A stretch of 63,168 nucleotides of DNA from Gemmatimonadales bacterium (GTDB taxonomy: Bacteria > Gemmatimonadota > Gemmatimonadetes > Palauibacterales > Palauibacteraceae), in the NCBI GenBank assembly GCA_009838765.1, contig VXQX01000082.1, positions 14,115 through 77,282 on the forward strand, written 5' to 3'. The notes under the pieces are model-generated. The model did no database searches, was not told the DNA's origin, and was given only the letters and a program-made list of their open reading frames with translations. Below, one piece after another: positions 17,107-26,097 of the stretch. The first letter of the stretch is position 1. Each line of letters begins with the position of its first letter. The translations under genes were made by a program, and so were the position numbers.

Positions 17107-18978
17107 GTGCACGTCTCGAGCTCGCTCCCGGACGACTATCGGCCCGGCACGTTACCGGAACTCTTCCTCGACGGGCTCTCGCGGCCCCGGGAGGACGCGG
17201 CGCGGACGCGGGGCGCGGACGGCGCCTGGGTTTCGACCTCCACGGAGGACATCGGGCGCCGCGCCCGCGCCATCGCGCTCGGGCTCCGAACGCGAGGCTT
17301 CACGGCGGGCGATCGCATCGCGATCCTCTCGCAGACTCGCCTCGAGTGGGCGCTCGCTGACTGGGGCATCATCATGGCGGGGCTCGCGTCCGTCCCGGTC
17401 TACCCCGTGCTCCCCGCCGACCAGGTTCGCTACATCCTCGCGGACTCCGGCGCGCGAGCCGTGTTCGTGGAAGATCAGGAGCAGCTGGACAAGGTCGCGG
17501 AAGCAAAAGACGACCTGCCCGCTCTGGAGCTGGCGATCACTTTCGGGGCCGTCACGGCGCCCGAGGGGTCCTCGCTCGCCACGCTGCAGCTGGACGCCCT
17601 CTCCGATCTGGGCGAGTCCGCGCCCGAAGCGCTCGCGGCGACCTACGAGACGCACGCCCGCAAGACGCGTCCCGAAGACCTGGCGACACTCATCTACACT
17701 TCGGGCACGACCGGCGATCCGAAGGGCGTGATGCTCACGCACGGCAACTTCCATTCGAACGCGGACATGGCGCTGCGGGTCTTCCCGATGGACTCCACTC
17801 ACGTGGCCCTCGCGCTCCTGCCACTCGCGCATGTGTTCGAGCGGACGGTCGGCCACTACATCATGTGGCGAGCGCGGGTGACCGTCGCGTACGCGGAGTC
17901 CCCCAACACGGTGGCCCGCGATCTCGGCGAAGTCTCGCCTACGTTCATGGCCGCCGTCCCGCGCGTGTTCGAGAAGGTGCTCGAACGGGCCGAAGCCAGC
18001 GCCCGGGAGGCGGGCGGCGCGAAGCAGAAGATCTTCGACTGGGCGCGCCGCGTCGGGGAGGCGCGTGCGATGGCCGAGCTCGAGGGACGTCGCGTGGGGC
18101 CGGGTCTCGGTCTCCAGGCCGCGTTCGCCGACCGCCTCGTGTTCTCGAAGCTGCGCGCCCGGACGGGAGGACAAATCCGCTACTTCGTGAGCGGCGGGGC
18201 CCCGCTCGCGCCCGCGGTCGCCCGCTTCTTCTTCGCCGCGCGCCTGCCCATCGTCGAAGGGTACGGGCTCACGGAGACGTCGCCCGCCGTCAGCTTCAAT
18301 CCGATCGACGCCATCCGGCTCGGCACGGTCGGCAAGCCGATCCCCGGCACCGAGATCCGGATCGCCGAGGACGGAGAGATCCTCGTCCGCGGGCCGCAGA
18401 TCATGGCGGGCTACTACAACAAGCCCGAGGCGACGGCCGAAGCCATCGACGTCGACGGCTGGTTCCACACCGGCGATGTGGGCGAGATCGACGAGGACGG
18501 GTATCTCCGGATCACGGACCGCAAGAAGGACCTCATCATCACCGCCTACGGAAAGAACATCGCTCCGCAGCCCGTCGAGGGGGAGATCAAGCGGCACCCG
18601 ATGGTGGCGGAAGCCGTGATGCTGGGCGATGGGAGAAAGTTCCCGATCGTCATCGTCGTACCCGAATTCGAGGCCGTTCGCCCGGAGCTGCACGGGGTCG
18701 AGGAAGCGGCGGACGCCGACCTCGTCGCCGACGCCCGGACGCGCGCCATGGTCGAACAGGCCGTACGGGACAGCTGCCGGAACTGCGCGCACCATGAGCG
18801 GCCGCGCGACGTTCTCCTCGTCCCCGGGCCGTTCACCGTCGAGGGCGGGGAGCTGACGCCGACGCTGAAGGTCAAGCGTCGCGTGATCGAGACTCGCTTC
18901 GCCGACGCGATCGAAGCGCTCTACGAGCGGGCCGAGGACGCCATGAGCGGGCGGGAAAAAGAGCGGGACCGCCCGTGA
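17107..18978 (+). CDS. Long-chain-fatty-acid-CoA ligase
   Basis: A 623-residue AMP-forming long-chain acyl-CoA synthetase, activating fatty acids for beta-oxidation or lipid synthesis. Motifs are the P-loop IYTSGTTGDPKGVMLTH, HVFERTVGHY, VEGYGLTETSPAVSFN, the linker GWFHTGDVGEIDEDGYLRITDRKKD and KNIAPQPVEGEIKRH. The final TPTLKVKRRVI keeps the catalytic lysine that the ligase-like protein at 1467 lacks. It is close to the FadD15/LC-FACS branch, with its characteristic longer middle region. The start is a GTG at 17107. The stop overlaps cutA by 4 bp. Confidence 0.93.
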   Translation: MHVSSSLPDDYRPGTLPELFLDGLSRPREDAARTRGADGAWVSTSTEDIGRRARAIALGLRTRGFTAGDRIAILSQTRLEWALADWGIIMAGLASVPVYPVLPADQVRYILADSGARAVFVEDQEQLDKVAEAKDDLPALELAITFGAVTAPEGSSLATLQLDALSDLGESAPEALAATYETHARKTRPEDLATLIYTSGTTGDPKGVMLTHGNFHSNADMALRVFPMDSTHVALALLPLAHVFERTVGHYIMWRARVTVAYAESPNTVARDLGEVSPTFMAAVPRVFEKVLERAEASAREAGGAKQKIFDWARRVGEARAMAELEGRRVGPGLGLQAAFADRLVFSKLRARTGGQIRYFVSGGAPLAPAVARFFFAARLPIVEGYGLTETSPAVSFNPIDAIRLGTVGKPIPGTEIRIAEDGEILVRGPQIMAGYYNKPEATAEAIDVDGWFHTGDVGEIDEDGYLRITDRKKDLIITAYGKNIAPQPVEGEIKRHPMVAEAVMLGDGRKFPIVIVVPEFEAVRPELHGVEEAADADLVADARTRAMVEQAVRDSCRNCAHHERPRDVLLVPGPFTVEGGELTPTLKVKRRVIETRFADAIEALYERAEDAMSGREKERDRP

Positions 18979-19292
18979 GCGACGTCGTGGCCGGGCTCGT
19001 CACGGGGCCCGACCGCGAACAACTCTTGCGGCTGGGACGGATCCTCGTCGAAGAGCGGCTCATCGCCTGCCTGAACGTCGCGGACCGCGTGACCTCCGTC
19101 TATCGCTGGGAGGGCGAGGTGTGCGAGGAGACGGAAGCCCTCGGCATCCTGAAAACGACGGCAACGCGCAGCGACGCGGTGGAGCGGCGCATCCGCGAAC
19201 TCCACCCGTACGATGTACCGGAGATCCTCTTCATTCCCGTAGCCGCCGGTTCCGCGCCCTACGTGGATTGGGTCTCCGAGCAGGTCGGATAG
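18975..19292 (+). CDS. cutA: CutA divalent-cation tolerance protein
   Basis: A 105-residue CutA1-type trimeric PII-like protein. Family signatures are LIACLNVADRVTSVYRWEG, ETEALGILKTT and ELHPYDVPEILFIPVAAGSAPYVDWV. CutA is linked to copper/divalent cation tolerance in bacteria, but its biochemical role is poorly settled. It starts GTGA-overlapped with the acyl-CoA synthetase gene. The next gene is convergent, 17 bp away. Confidence 0.92.
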   Translation: MSDVVAGLVTGPDREQLLRLGRILVEERLIACLNVADRVTSVYRWEGEVCEETEALGILKTTATRSDAVERRIRELHPYDVPEILFIPVAAGSAPYVDWVSEQVG

Positions 19293-19309
19293 CGGCCGGC
19301 CGCCGCGGC

Positions 19310-20095
19310 TCAGCCGGCAGGGTCTTTCTCAGAGCGGTACCAGAACCAGAAGACGACGCCCGCCGCCGTCCACAGGATCGTGCCTCCGCCGATCCGCATG
19401 ATCAGCCCGGCGAGCCGCTGGTCTTCCCCCGCGGAGAGCGTGCCCACCGGCGGCGCGAGTTCGTAGGTGGCGTAGAAGGGGAGTTCCGCGAACGTCAGGA
19501 AGACGTACGGCAGCGTCATCAGCACGGTGTTCGCGATCAGATAGCAGATCCGCACGCCGAGCGGAAACCGCGGCCGGTGCGGCACCGGGCTCACGACGGG
19601 CCACCAGAAGATGAGTCCGCCGCACAGCCATGCCATGTCGAGGGCGAGGGAGCCCGCCTGCGAGGCCATGAGACTGTCCACGACCTCCGGCCAGTGCGTC
19701 GCGATGACGATCGCGTTGAAGAAGAGCAGCGCGATCAGCGGCCGCGCGAGCAATCCGAGGAGGGAGATGGCCCGGCCGCCGCGCACGCGCTCCAGCGCCG
19801 CGCGCGGAAGCCCCGCGATGACGAGCGGCGGGGCGAGCAGCGCGATGAGGAGAAACTGCACCATGTGCACCGAGGCCAGGTATCCCGAACCCAGCGCACC
19901 CACCGGCCAGTCCAGCGCGACCCAGAGTATGAGCACGCCGCCGGCGAAGCGGACGACCTCGAGTCGCGAAGGCGCGGCGCCCCGCGTGAAAGCGCGATAG
20001 GCGAAGCACAGGCATGCGACGAAGAGCCACACGCCCGGGTAGGGGCGCCACGACCAGTCCCACGGGATGCCCTGGGCGGCACACCACCATTGCAT
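19310..20095 (-). CDS. CtaG-type cytochrome c oxidase assembly protein
   Basis: A 261-residue, about seven-helix inner-membrane protein of the caa3-type CtaG family (DUF1404). These help deliver copper or assemble aa3/caa3 oxidase. Visible features are WDWSWRPYPGVWLF, LDWPVGALGSGYLASVHMVQF, the LLAPPLVIAGLPR block, HWPEVVDSLMASQAGSLALD and MTLPYVFLTFAE. The His in SVHMVQF and in THWPEV are likely metal-related family residues. It lies 9 bp after the SCO1 gene and is last in a five-gene minus-strand operon. Confidence 0.88.
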   Translation of the reverse strand: MQWWCAAQGIPWDWSWRPYPGVWLFVACLCFAYRAFTRGAAPSRLEVVRFAGGVLILWVALDWPVGALGSGYLASVHMVQFLLIALLAPPLVIAGLPRAALERVRGGRAISLLGLLARPLIALLFFNAIVIATHWPEVVDSLMASQAGSLALDMAWLCGGLIFWWPVVSPVPHRPRFPLGVRICYLIANTVLMTLPYVFLTFAELPFYATYELAPPVGTLSAGEDQRLAGLIMRIGGGTILWTAAGVVFWFWYRSEKDPAG

Positions 20096-20104
20096 CGCGT
20101 GGCC

Positions 20105-20791
20105 TCAGCCGCCGCTCGGACCCGTTTCGCCCCCCGGCTTCGAAACCGACCGGTTGAGGCGCAGGAGCAGCGGTAGGTCGTGCCGCCAGTCGGTCTGACG
20201 CACGCCGCTCGGATACAGCGCCCGCGCCACGCCGTCGCCCGTGACGGCGACGACCGGCGTCGCGTGTCCCACTAAGTACGGCTCTCCGGCGTTCGGCGGG
20301 GGCGAGGCTCCCTCGATCCGCGCGGGCGGAAGGCGGAACGCGGCCTGGATCTCGTTGACCGTCTCCAGCTCCCCGTGGAGGCCGACGAAGGACGCGTCGA
20401 AGCGGTCCAGCCAGCTTCGCAGCCGGTCCGGCGTATCGCGCGCCGGGTCCGTCGTTACGAAGACGACCTCGATCTGGCGGCGGTCCGCGTACGGAAGATC
20501 GTCGAGGGCGGCCCCGAGCACCGCCATCTGCACCGGGCAGATATCGGGACAGTTCGTATAGCCGAAGAAGAGCAGCGTGAGCGATCCCGCGGTCTCCCGC
20601 CGGAAGTCGAACCGGCGCCCCCGTGAATCCGCCAGCGCGAACTCCGGAGCCTCGAAGGGCCGTTCGACCGCCAGCCCGCGCAACTCGCCCGTGCCCTCCG
20701 TGCGGTCGATCGCCGTGTCGGGGGAGGCGCAGGCGAACCCGGCGAGACCGACGCCGCACACAGCGGCGGCAACGACGCGCCCCGGCCTCAC
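20105..20791 (-). CDS. SCO1/SenC-family copper chaperone, lipoprotein-like
   Basis: A 228-residue thioredoxin-fold protein. The redox/copper motif is intact: FFGYTNCPDICPVQM gives CxxxC, and the distal histidine is in YLVGHATPVV. SCO1 proteins load the CuA site of cytochrome c oxidase. The N-terminus VAAAVCGVGLAGFACASP looks like a signal peptide with a possible lipobox cysteine. The start overlaps the DUF445 stop (ATGA), and CtaG follows directly, so the pair forms an oxidase assembly module. Confidence 0.92.
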   Translation of the reverse strand: MRPGRVVAAAVCGVGLAGFACASPDTAIDRTEGTGELRGLAVERPFEAPEFALADSRGRRFDFRRETAGSLTLLFFGYTNCPDICPVQMAVLGAALDDLPYADRRQIEVVFVTTDPARDTPDRLRSWLDRFDASFVGLHGELETVNEIQAAFRLPPARIEGASPPPNAGEPYLVGHATPVVAVTGDGVARALYPSGVRQTDWRHDLPLLLRLNRSVSKPGGETGPSGG

Positions 20792-22377
20792 CCGAACAGC
20801 CCCCGGATGAACTCGAGTACCGGGAGGGAATCGAGGATCACGAGCCCGGTGCCGATGCCGGCGCCGAGCAGGTATCCGAGGCGCACAATGAGGTCGAATT
20901 CGCGCTGGCTGATGTCGCGAACAAGGTGTTCGATCCGCTCGATGGAGAAGTTCTCGATTTTTGTCGAGATACGTTCGGCGATCCGGATTCGTTCCGCCAC
21001 CTCAGGCACCCGGTTGACGATCCAGTCCCACGCGGGCGCGGCGAGCGTATCCGCAAGCCGTACGGCGGCGTCCTCGCGCAGGAAACGGCCGAGCCGCCCG
21101 ATCGGGGTGTGCAGGAGCCGGTCCGCCATCGGCTCGGCGATCGAGTCGAAGAGGACGCGTCCGGCGTCGGACCGGAACCCGGCGGCAAGCGAGGCGGCCA
21201 CGCGGTCGGTGGGGACGGCGCGCAGCAGGTCCGCCCAACTCCTCTCCCCGAAGCGCTCGAGCAGTCCCTCGAGCCGGTCGACCAGGAAGGCCCGCGAGCC
21301 CGGATCTCGCGCCGCCTTCACGAGCCACTCCGCCGACGCGTCGAGCGCGCTCTCGACCTGGGGATCGCCCGCGTCGCCGATGACCTCCGAAGGAGGGTGC
21401 CGGAGGAACTCGACGACGCCGTCGTTGACGTGCCGCGCGATCGCCGTTTGGACCTCCGGTTCGCGCAGCACGCCGCCGAGGCGGTCGGCGCCCTCCTCCC
21501 GCAGGGCATCGAGCGCGTGCGTCACGGTTTCCTCGGTGACGATGAGGCGGGCCACGACGCGCTGGTGGAAGCGGAGATCCTGCATGAAACGGTCGAACAG
21601 CTCGCCCAGCACATGCTCGATCCGCCGCCTCGCGTCCGGGTCATCGAGCAGTCGGCCCAGGCGCTCGATCGCGACCGGAAGGTAGTCCTTGATCGCGTGC
21701 TCCAGCGCCGCAACGAGCCCCGCGGGAATCAGTTGCTCGAAAGTCCGGTGCGGCTGGAGCACCTGCCGCGCGGCCTCATCCAGGTGGCGGCGCACGGTCG
21801 CCTCGAAGGCCGACGAATCGACGAGCCGCCCGAGCCAGCTGTCCATCGTGTCGCGGATGGCCGCGATCTGTTCCGGCTCCAGGGTCTGCGCGAAGGACTC
21901 ATTGCTCAGCGACTCCCGGATCGACTCGAGCAGGCGCCCGGACTCGGCCCCGAAGTCCGGGGAGTCCAGCGTTCCGGCCAGGAACTCGCGGCCTTGTCCG
22001 AGGATCCGCGTGAGGAGTTCACGGACTTCGATGAGCGCGGCCTCCGGGAGGAGATCGGCCAGCGCGGGTTGCTCGTCCTCGCTGAGTTCGACCGCCAGCT
22101 CGCGCAGCCGCTCCCGGAATGCGGGCTCGAGTTGCCGCAGTTCGGAGGTGATGTCTTCCGGGGTGAGGAGCGCTCCGCCCACGACGCCCCCGACCGAATC
22201 CGCCAGCCGCTTCTGGTTCTTGGGCACCGCGCCCTGCAACCACCGCACGGGCCGGCCCAGGATCTTCGGCGGACGGTAGGGATGGAAGATCATCCAGACG
22301 GCGATCCGGTTCGTGATGCCGCCCGCCAGCGCGCCGAAGGCCACCGTGACGAGGGCGCGCAGCCAGTCGAACTCCAT
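20788..22377 (-). CDS. DUF445-family membrane protein
   Basis: A 529-residue protein of the DUF445 (YjiN/YheB-like) family. The N-terminal GALAGGITNRIAVWMIFHPYRPP is the diagnostic DUF445 block and a membrane segment. The C-terminus LGYLLGAGIGTGLVILDSLP is a second one. Between them lies a long, charged, mostly helical segment of about 430 residues, suggesting a periplasmic or cytoplasmic helical bundle. The function is unknown for the family. ATG 22377 overlaps the upstream stop as TGATG. It belongs to the SCO1-CtaG operon. Confidence 0.85.
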   Translation of the reverse strand: MEFDWLRALVTVAFGALAGGITNRIAVWMIFHPYRPPKILGRPVRWLQGAVPKNQKRLADSVGGVVGGALLTPEDITSELRQLEPAFRERLRELAVELSEDEQPALADLLPEAALIEVRELLTRILGQGREFLAGTLDSPDFGAESGRLLESIRESLSNESFAQTLEPEQIAAIRDTMDSWLGRLVDSSAFEATVRRHLDEAARQVLQPHRTFEQLIPAGLVAALEHAIKDYLPVAIERLGRLLDDPDARRRIEHVLGELFDRFMQDLRFHQRVVARLIVTEETVTHALDALREEGADRLGGVLREPEVQTAIARHVNDGVVEFLRHPPSEVIGDAGDPQVESALDASAEWLVKAARDPGSRAFLVDRLEGLLERFGERSWADLLRAVPTDRVAASLAAGFRSDAGRVLFDSIAEPMADRLLHTPIGRLGRFLREDAAVRLADTLAAPAWDWIVNRVPEVAERIRIAERISTKIENFSIERIEHLVRDISQREFDLIVRLGYLLGAGIGTGLVILDSLPVLEFIRGLFG

Positions 22378-23282
22378 CAGGGAGAGGGCAGCGTGGCGGC
22401 GAACCCGTTGAAGTCGAGCACCTCCGTTCCGACGTTGATGACGGCCTCCATGCGGATGAGCGTGTCGCCGCCGGGGCCGTCGCTCGTCAGCGGCCGAAAG
22501 CTCCCACGGACCGTCGTACCGGGAATCTCGAACCGCCACGCCGCGGCCGACCCGCCGGCCCGACCCGGATCCGGCGGCTCGAGCGTCACGTCGCCCCAGG
22601 CCGTCTCGACGCCGTGCAGCCACGTGTGGGCCACGGCCGGCTGGCCGATAGTGCCCGCGTGGACGACGAGGCCGTTCCCGAGCGAGTCGGCGAACACGAA
22701 CGTCCGGGCAGCCGTCGTCGCGACGGGAATGCTCAGCGCGCGCGCGGCGCGACGAAAGAAGAGGATGCCGGGCACCGCCCCGTCGCTCGTCTGCAGCGCC
22801 GCGACCCCCAGCGACTCCCGCTGCCCGGTCGGCCCCATCCAGACGGACACTTCCTCGCCCGCCACGAGACGCACGGAATCCGCGCCCTCGCCCTCACCGA
22901 ACAGAAGACTCACGATTTGGCCGGCGTCGCCTATGCGCACCGCCATCGTCCGCGTGGGCAGAAGGCGCCACGCCGCGCGGGCCACGGACACCGTGTCCTG
23001 CGTCAGGACGAGGGATCGCCAGGCGTCTCCGTCCGTGAGGCGCACGTCGTAGTCAAGGCGCAGGTCTTCGCCTTCGGCCGTCTGATCGAACGAGCCGATG
23101 AACGCGGTCCCGTCGTCGGCGGCGAAGAGCAGGTGCGTCAGGTAGCGCGCGTCGACCGCCGGAGTGAGGGCTTCGCCGGTGACTTCTCCACCGGACTCCG
23201 CCGTTCCGTCGGGAGGAGGTCCCGCGCAGGCGAAGAGGACGAGGACGGCGCCCGCCGCCCCGGGGAGCCAGCGCTCGATCAC
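22377..23282 (-). CDS. Lipoprotein of unknown function
   Basis: A 301-residue predicted lipoprotein: GAAGAVLVLFACAGPPP has a hydrophobic core and an LFAC lipobox. The rest is strand-rich, with an acidic N-terminal spacer. No known domain was recognised. Segments such as GILFFRRAARALSIPVATT and WLHGVETAWGDVTLEPP suggest a beta-sandwich. The start is GTG 23282, overlapping the preceding DUF1499-like gene (GTGA). The position between DUF1499 and DUF445 genes suggests an envelope role. Confidence 0.75.
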   Translation of the reverse strand: MIERWLPGAAGAVLVLFACAGPPPDGTAESGGEVTGEALTPAVDARYLTHLLFAADDGTAFIGSFDQTAEGEDLRLDYDVRLTDGDAWRSLVLTQDTVSVARAAWRLLPTRTMAVRIGDAGQIVSLLFGEGEGADSVRLVAGEEVSVWMGPTGQRESLGVAALQTSDGAVPGILFFRRAARALSIPVATTAARTFVFADSLGNGLVVHAGTIGQPAVAHTWLHGVETAWGDVTLEPPDPGRAGGSAAAWRFEIPGTTVRGSFRPLTSDGPGGDTLIRMEAVINVGTEVLDFNGFAATLPSP

Positions 23283-23734
23283 GCCCCCCCCGGCGCATTC
23301 CGCGCGTCCGCACCCGGAACGGACTCGGGCAGTCTGGCCCGCGGTCCCAGCGCCCGGTCGAGCGACTTCAGCATGCGCCGGATCCGTCGCCGGTTCATGC
23401 CGAGATCGAAGTCCCGTCGTCGCGCGCGAGAGAACGCCTCGACGCGCGTGAGCCCGTTCGAATCCAGGGCAACCCAGATCGTCAGGTCATCGGCCCAGCG
23501 CAGGAGCGGGACCACGCATCTCACGGAGATGAGTCCGAGGTCTTCATCGCGGTGGGCGAGCGTCCACCACCAGCGCCGCCCCGCGTATTTCAGCAGTTGG
23601 TCCCAGACCCGGGAGAAGGCGACCTCGTAGACGCGCGGCTCGGGGCCGCCCGGCGCGCGGGTGTCCGCCGAATTTTCGTGCAGCCAGCGGGAGCGCCCGC
23701 CGGTCTGTCCGCCCTCGGGCGATGCCTCCGTCAC
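23279..23734 (-). CDS. DUF1499-like protein
   Basis: A 151-residue protein starting at GTG 23734, preceded by AGAGGA. The region RVYEVAFSRVWDQLLKYAGR resembles the DUF1499 N-terminal helix. WTLAHRDEDLGLISV, VWVALDSNG-type strands and FDLGMNRRRIRRMLKSLDRAL match the C-terminal strand-helix of that family. There is no signal peptide with this start. The frame stays open upstream to 23926, but that part is low-complexity and antisense to the promoter and start of the divergent gene. The function is unknown; it is first in the minus-strand operon. Confidence 0.7.
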   Translation of the reverse strand: MTEASPEGGQTGGRSRWLHENSADTRAPGGPEPRVYEVAFSRVWDQLLKYAGRRWWWTLAHRDEDLGLISVRCVVPLLRWADDLTIWVALDSNGLTRVEAFSRARRRDFDLGMNRRRIRRMLKSLDRALGPRARLPESVPGADARNAPGGA

Positions 23735-23756
23735 CCCGGAAGTCCTCTTTCCCCGG

Positions 23757-23786
23757 TTGCCCGCGTCCGCCGCGGACGGATAGCTT
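23757..23786 (+). promoter_or_regulatory. Promoter with embedded palindrome, nucleotidyltransferase operon
   Basis: TTGCCC at 23757-23762, an 18-bp spacer, then TAGCTT at 23781-23786. A 15-bp inverted repeat, CGTCCGC-C-GCGGACG (23764-23778), fills the spacer and could be an operator. The element faces the plus-strand operon. Confidence 0.4.
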
Positions 23787-23869
23787 TGCGGTCCGCGGGG
23801 CCCGGTTGGCCCGGGCTCCCGGCCCCCGCAGAAAGCAGGACCACTCTCCCGAAACTCTGACGGCTCAAC

Positions 23870-24862
23870 ATGCAGGCCATAATACCGTTGGCGGGAATGG
23901 GTACAAGGGTCCGCCCACACACCCACACCCGCCCCAAACCCTTACTCCGCGTGGCCAATCGGCCCGTGCTTTCCTACGTCGTAGAGCAGCTCCGAGCTGA
24001 GGGCGTCGACGATCTCATCTGCATCACCGGACACCTCGCCGGCCAGATCCGCGCCTTTATGGCGGAGGAGTTCCCCGGCCTCCCGGTCACCTACGTGAAA
24101 CAGACCGTCCAGCGGGGGACGGCGGACGCGGTCGCGCTGGCGGAACCCCATGTGACCGGGCCGGTCCTCATCGTGTTCGTGGACACGCTCTTCGATGCCG
24201 ACTTCGGCGTCCTGCATCGCTACGCGTCCGCGTCCGGCATCATCTGGGCCAGGGAGGTCGAGGACTACCAGCGGTTCGGCGTCATCGTCACCGACGAGGC
24301 GGGTGCGATGACGCGGATCGTCGAGAAGCCGTCGGAACCGATATCGAAGCTCGCGAACATCGGCGTCTACTACGTGAAGGATCACGACCTCTTGTTCGAG
24401 GGGATTCGACATGTGATGGATCTGGACCCTCAGCTCGGGGAGTATTTCCTCACGGACGCGTTCCAGTACATGATCGACCGTGGCGCGCGTCTCCATACGG
24501 CGGAAGTCGGCGGCTGGTTTGACTGCGGGAAGCCGGAAACGCTGCTCGAGACGAATCGGGTGATGCTCGAGCGCGGACACGGAGGGTATCCCGACCTCCC
24601 GGATTCCGTCACCGTCGACGGGGCCATCGCGGTCGCCGCCGACGCCGTCGTCGAGACGTCCGCGGTCGGCCCCAACGTGAGCGTCGCATCCGGCAGCCGG
24701 GTCCGGGGTTCGCGCCTCCGCCACACGATCGTCGGCGCGGACAGCGTCATCGAGGGCTGCGATCTGATAGATTCCCTCGTCGGGGACCGCGTGACGCTTC
24801 GAGGCGTGCGCGGCAGAGTAAGCGTGGGAGACGACGGAGTCGTTGAAGGCGAGCGGACGTGA
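23870..24862 (+). CDS. Sugar-1-phosphate nucleotidyltransferase
   Basis: A 330-residue NTP-transferase. The N-terminus IIPLAGMGTRVRPHTHTRPKPLLRVANRP is the nucleotide-binding signature of RmlA/GlmU-type enzymes. FVDTLFDADF carries the metal-binding aspartate position, and VEKPSEPISKLANIGVYYV and EVGGWFDCGKPETLLETN fit the sugar-binding region. From residue about 245 a short left-handed beta-helix of hexapeptide repeats follows. It probably couples a sugar-1-phosphate to a nucleotide for envelope polysaccharide. The sugar cannot be specified. The stop overlaps the LeuA-like gene by 4 bp. Confidence 0.88.
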   Translation: MQAIIPLAGMGTRVRPHTHTRPKPLLRVANRPVLSYVVEQLRAEGVDDLICITGHLAGQIRAFMAEEFPGLPVTYVKQTVQRGTADAVALAEPHVTGPVLIVFVDTLFDADFGVLHRYASASGIIWAREVEDYQRFGVIVTDEAGAMTRIVEKPSEPISKLANIGVYYVKDHDLLFEGIRHVMDLDPQLGEYFLTDAFQYMIDRGARLHTAEVGGWFDCGKPETLLETNRVMLERGHGGYPDLPDSVTVDGAIAVAADAVVETSAVGPNVSVASGSRVRGSRLRHTIVGADSVIEGCDLIDSLVGDRVTLRGVRGRVSVGDDGVVEGERT

Positions 24863-26097
24863 GCCAGGACGAACTGATATACGACTGGAACGCGCTTCCG
24901 GGGAGCCACGACTACGCGGCGACCAGAGTCGAACTGGACGACGAGACGCTGCGCGACGGCCTCCAGAATCCGTCCGTCAAGGATCCGCCCATCGAGCAGA
25001 AGATCGAGCTCCTCCACGTGATGGTGGATCTCGGCATCCACGCCGCCAACATCGGCCTTCCCGGCGCGGGGCCCCGTGCCTACGAAGCGTGCCTCGCGCT
25101 GGCGCGCGAGATCGTCGGTGACGGGCTCCCGATCGAGGCCAACGCGGCCGCTCGCACGGTCCGGGCCGACATCGAACCCGTGGCTCGCATCCAGCAGGCG
25201 ACGGGCCTGAACATCGAGCTGGCCACCTTCATCGGGAGTTCGCCGATCCGCCAGTACGCCGAGAACTGGGATGTGGATCAGATCCTTGCTTCGTCCCGCG
25301 AGGCCATCGAGTTCGCCATCGGCGAGGGACTCGAGGTCATGTACGTGACGGAAGACACGACACGGTCGCGGCCCAGGACGCTCGCCCGGCTCTTCTCGGC
25401 CGCGATCGAGGCGGGGGCCCGCCGGATCTGTCTCGCGGACACCGTCGGTCACTCGACGCCACACGGGGTGCGCAGGCTCGTGCGTTTCGCGAAGGACATC
25501 GTGGCCGGCACGGGAGAGTCCGTGAAGATCGACTGGCACGGACATCGCGACCGCGGCTTCGGGCTGGCGAACGCGCTGGCGGCGATCGAGGAAGGTGTCG
25601 ACCGGGTGCACGCCACCGCGCTCGGGATCGGCGAGCGGATCGGCAACGTCGAGATGGATCTGCTGCTCGTGAACCTCCATCTGCTCGGGACGCACGATCA
25701 CCCGATCGACCGGCTTTCGGACTACTGCCGCCTTACGGCGGAGATGTGCGGCGTCGACGTGCCCCACAACTATCCCGTCATCGGCGACGACGCGTTCCGG
25801 ACGGGGACCGGCGTACACGCGGCCGCGATCATCAAGGCCATGCAGAAAGGGGACGGCTGGCTGGAGGACCGCGTCTACAGCGGCGTCCCGGCTTCGATCG
25901 TGGGGCGGAAACAGACCATCGAGATTTCTCCGGTGTCCGGCCTCAGCAACGTCCGCTTCTGGCTGAGCCAGCACGGATACGACGCGGGGGACGAGACCCT
26001 TTGCGAGGCGGTGTTCCGGCTCGCCAAGAAGTGCGATCACACGCTCTCGCGGGAGGAAATCGAAGCCGAGATCGCGGTCGCCGAGGCGCGGGCATGA
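24859..26097 (+). CDS. LeuA/homocitrate-synthase-like acyltransferase (HMGL-like TIM barrel)
   Basis: A 412-residue member of the DRE-TIM superfamily, which condense acetyl-CoA with 2-oxoacids. Motifs are VELDDETLRDGLQNPS, the C-terminal-strand HGHRDRGFGLANALAAIEEG with the metal-binding His-x-His, and ALGIGERIGNVEMD. The LeuA allosteric domain is absent, though about 100 residues with GDDAFRTGTGVHAAA follow the barrel, as in the core subdomain. Candidates are 2-isopropylmalate, homocitrate or Re-citrate synthase. The neighbouring isocitrate-type dehydrogenase fits any of these. The start GTG overlaps the nucleotidyltransferase stop. Confidence 0.8.
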   Translation: MSQDELIYDWNALPGSHDYAATRVELDDETLRDGLQNPSVKDPPIEQKIELLHVMVDLGIHAANIGLPGAGPRAYEACLALAREIVGDGLPIEANAAARTVRADIEPVARIQQATGLNIELATFIGSSPIRQYAENWDVDQILASSREAIEFAIGEGLEVMYVTEDTTRSRPRTLARLFSAAIEAGARRICLADTVGHSTPHGVRRLVRFAKDIVAGTGESVKIDWHGHRDRGFGLANALAAIEEGVDRVHATALGIGERIGNVEMDLLLVNLHLLGTHDHPIDRLSDYCRLTAEMCGVDVPHNYPVIGDDAFRTGTGVHAAAIIKAMQKGDGWLEDRVYSGVPASIVGRKQTIEISPVSGLSNVRFWLSQHGYDAGDETLCEAVFRLAKKCDHTLSREEIEAEIAVAEARA

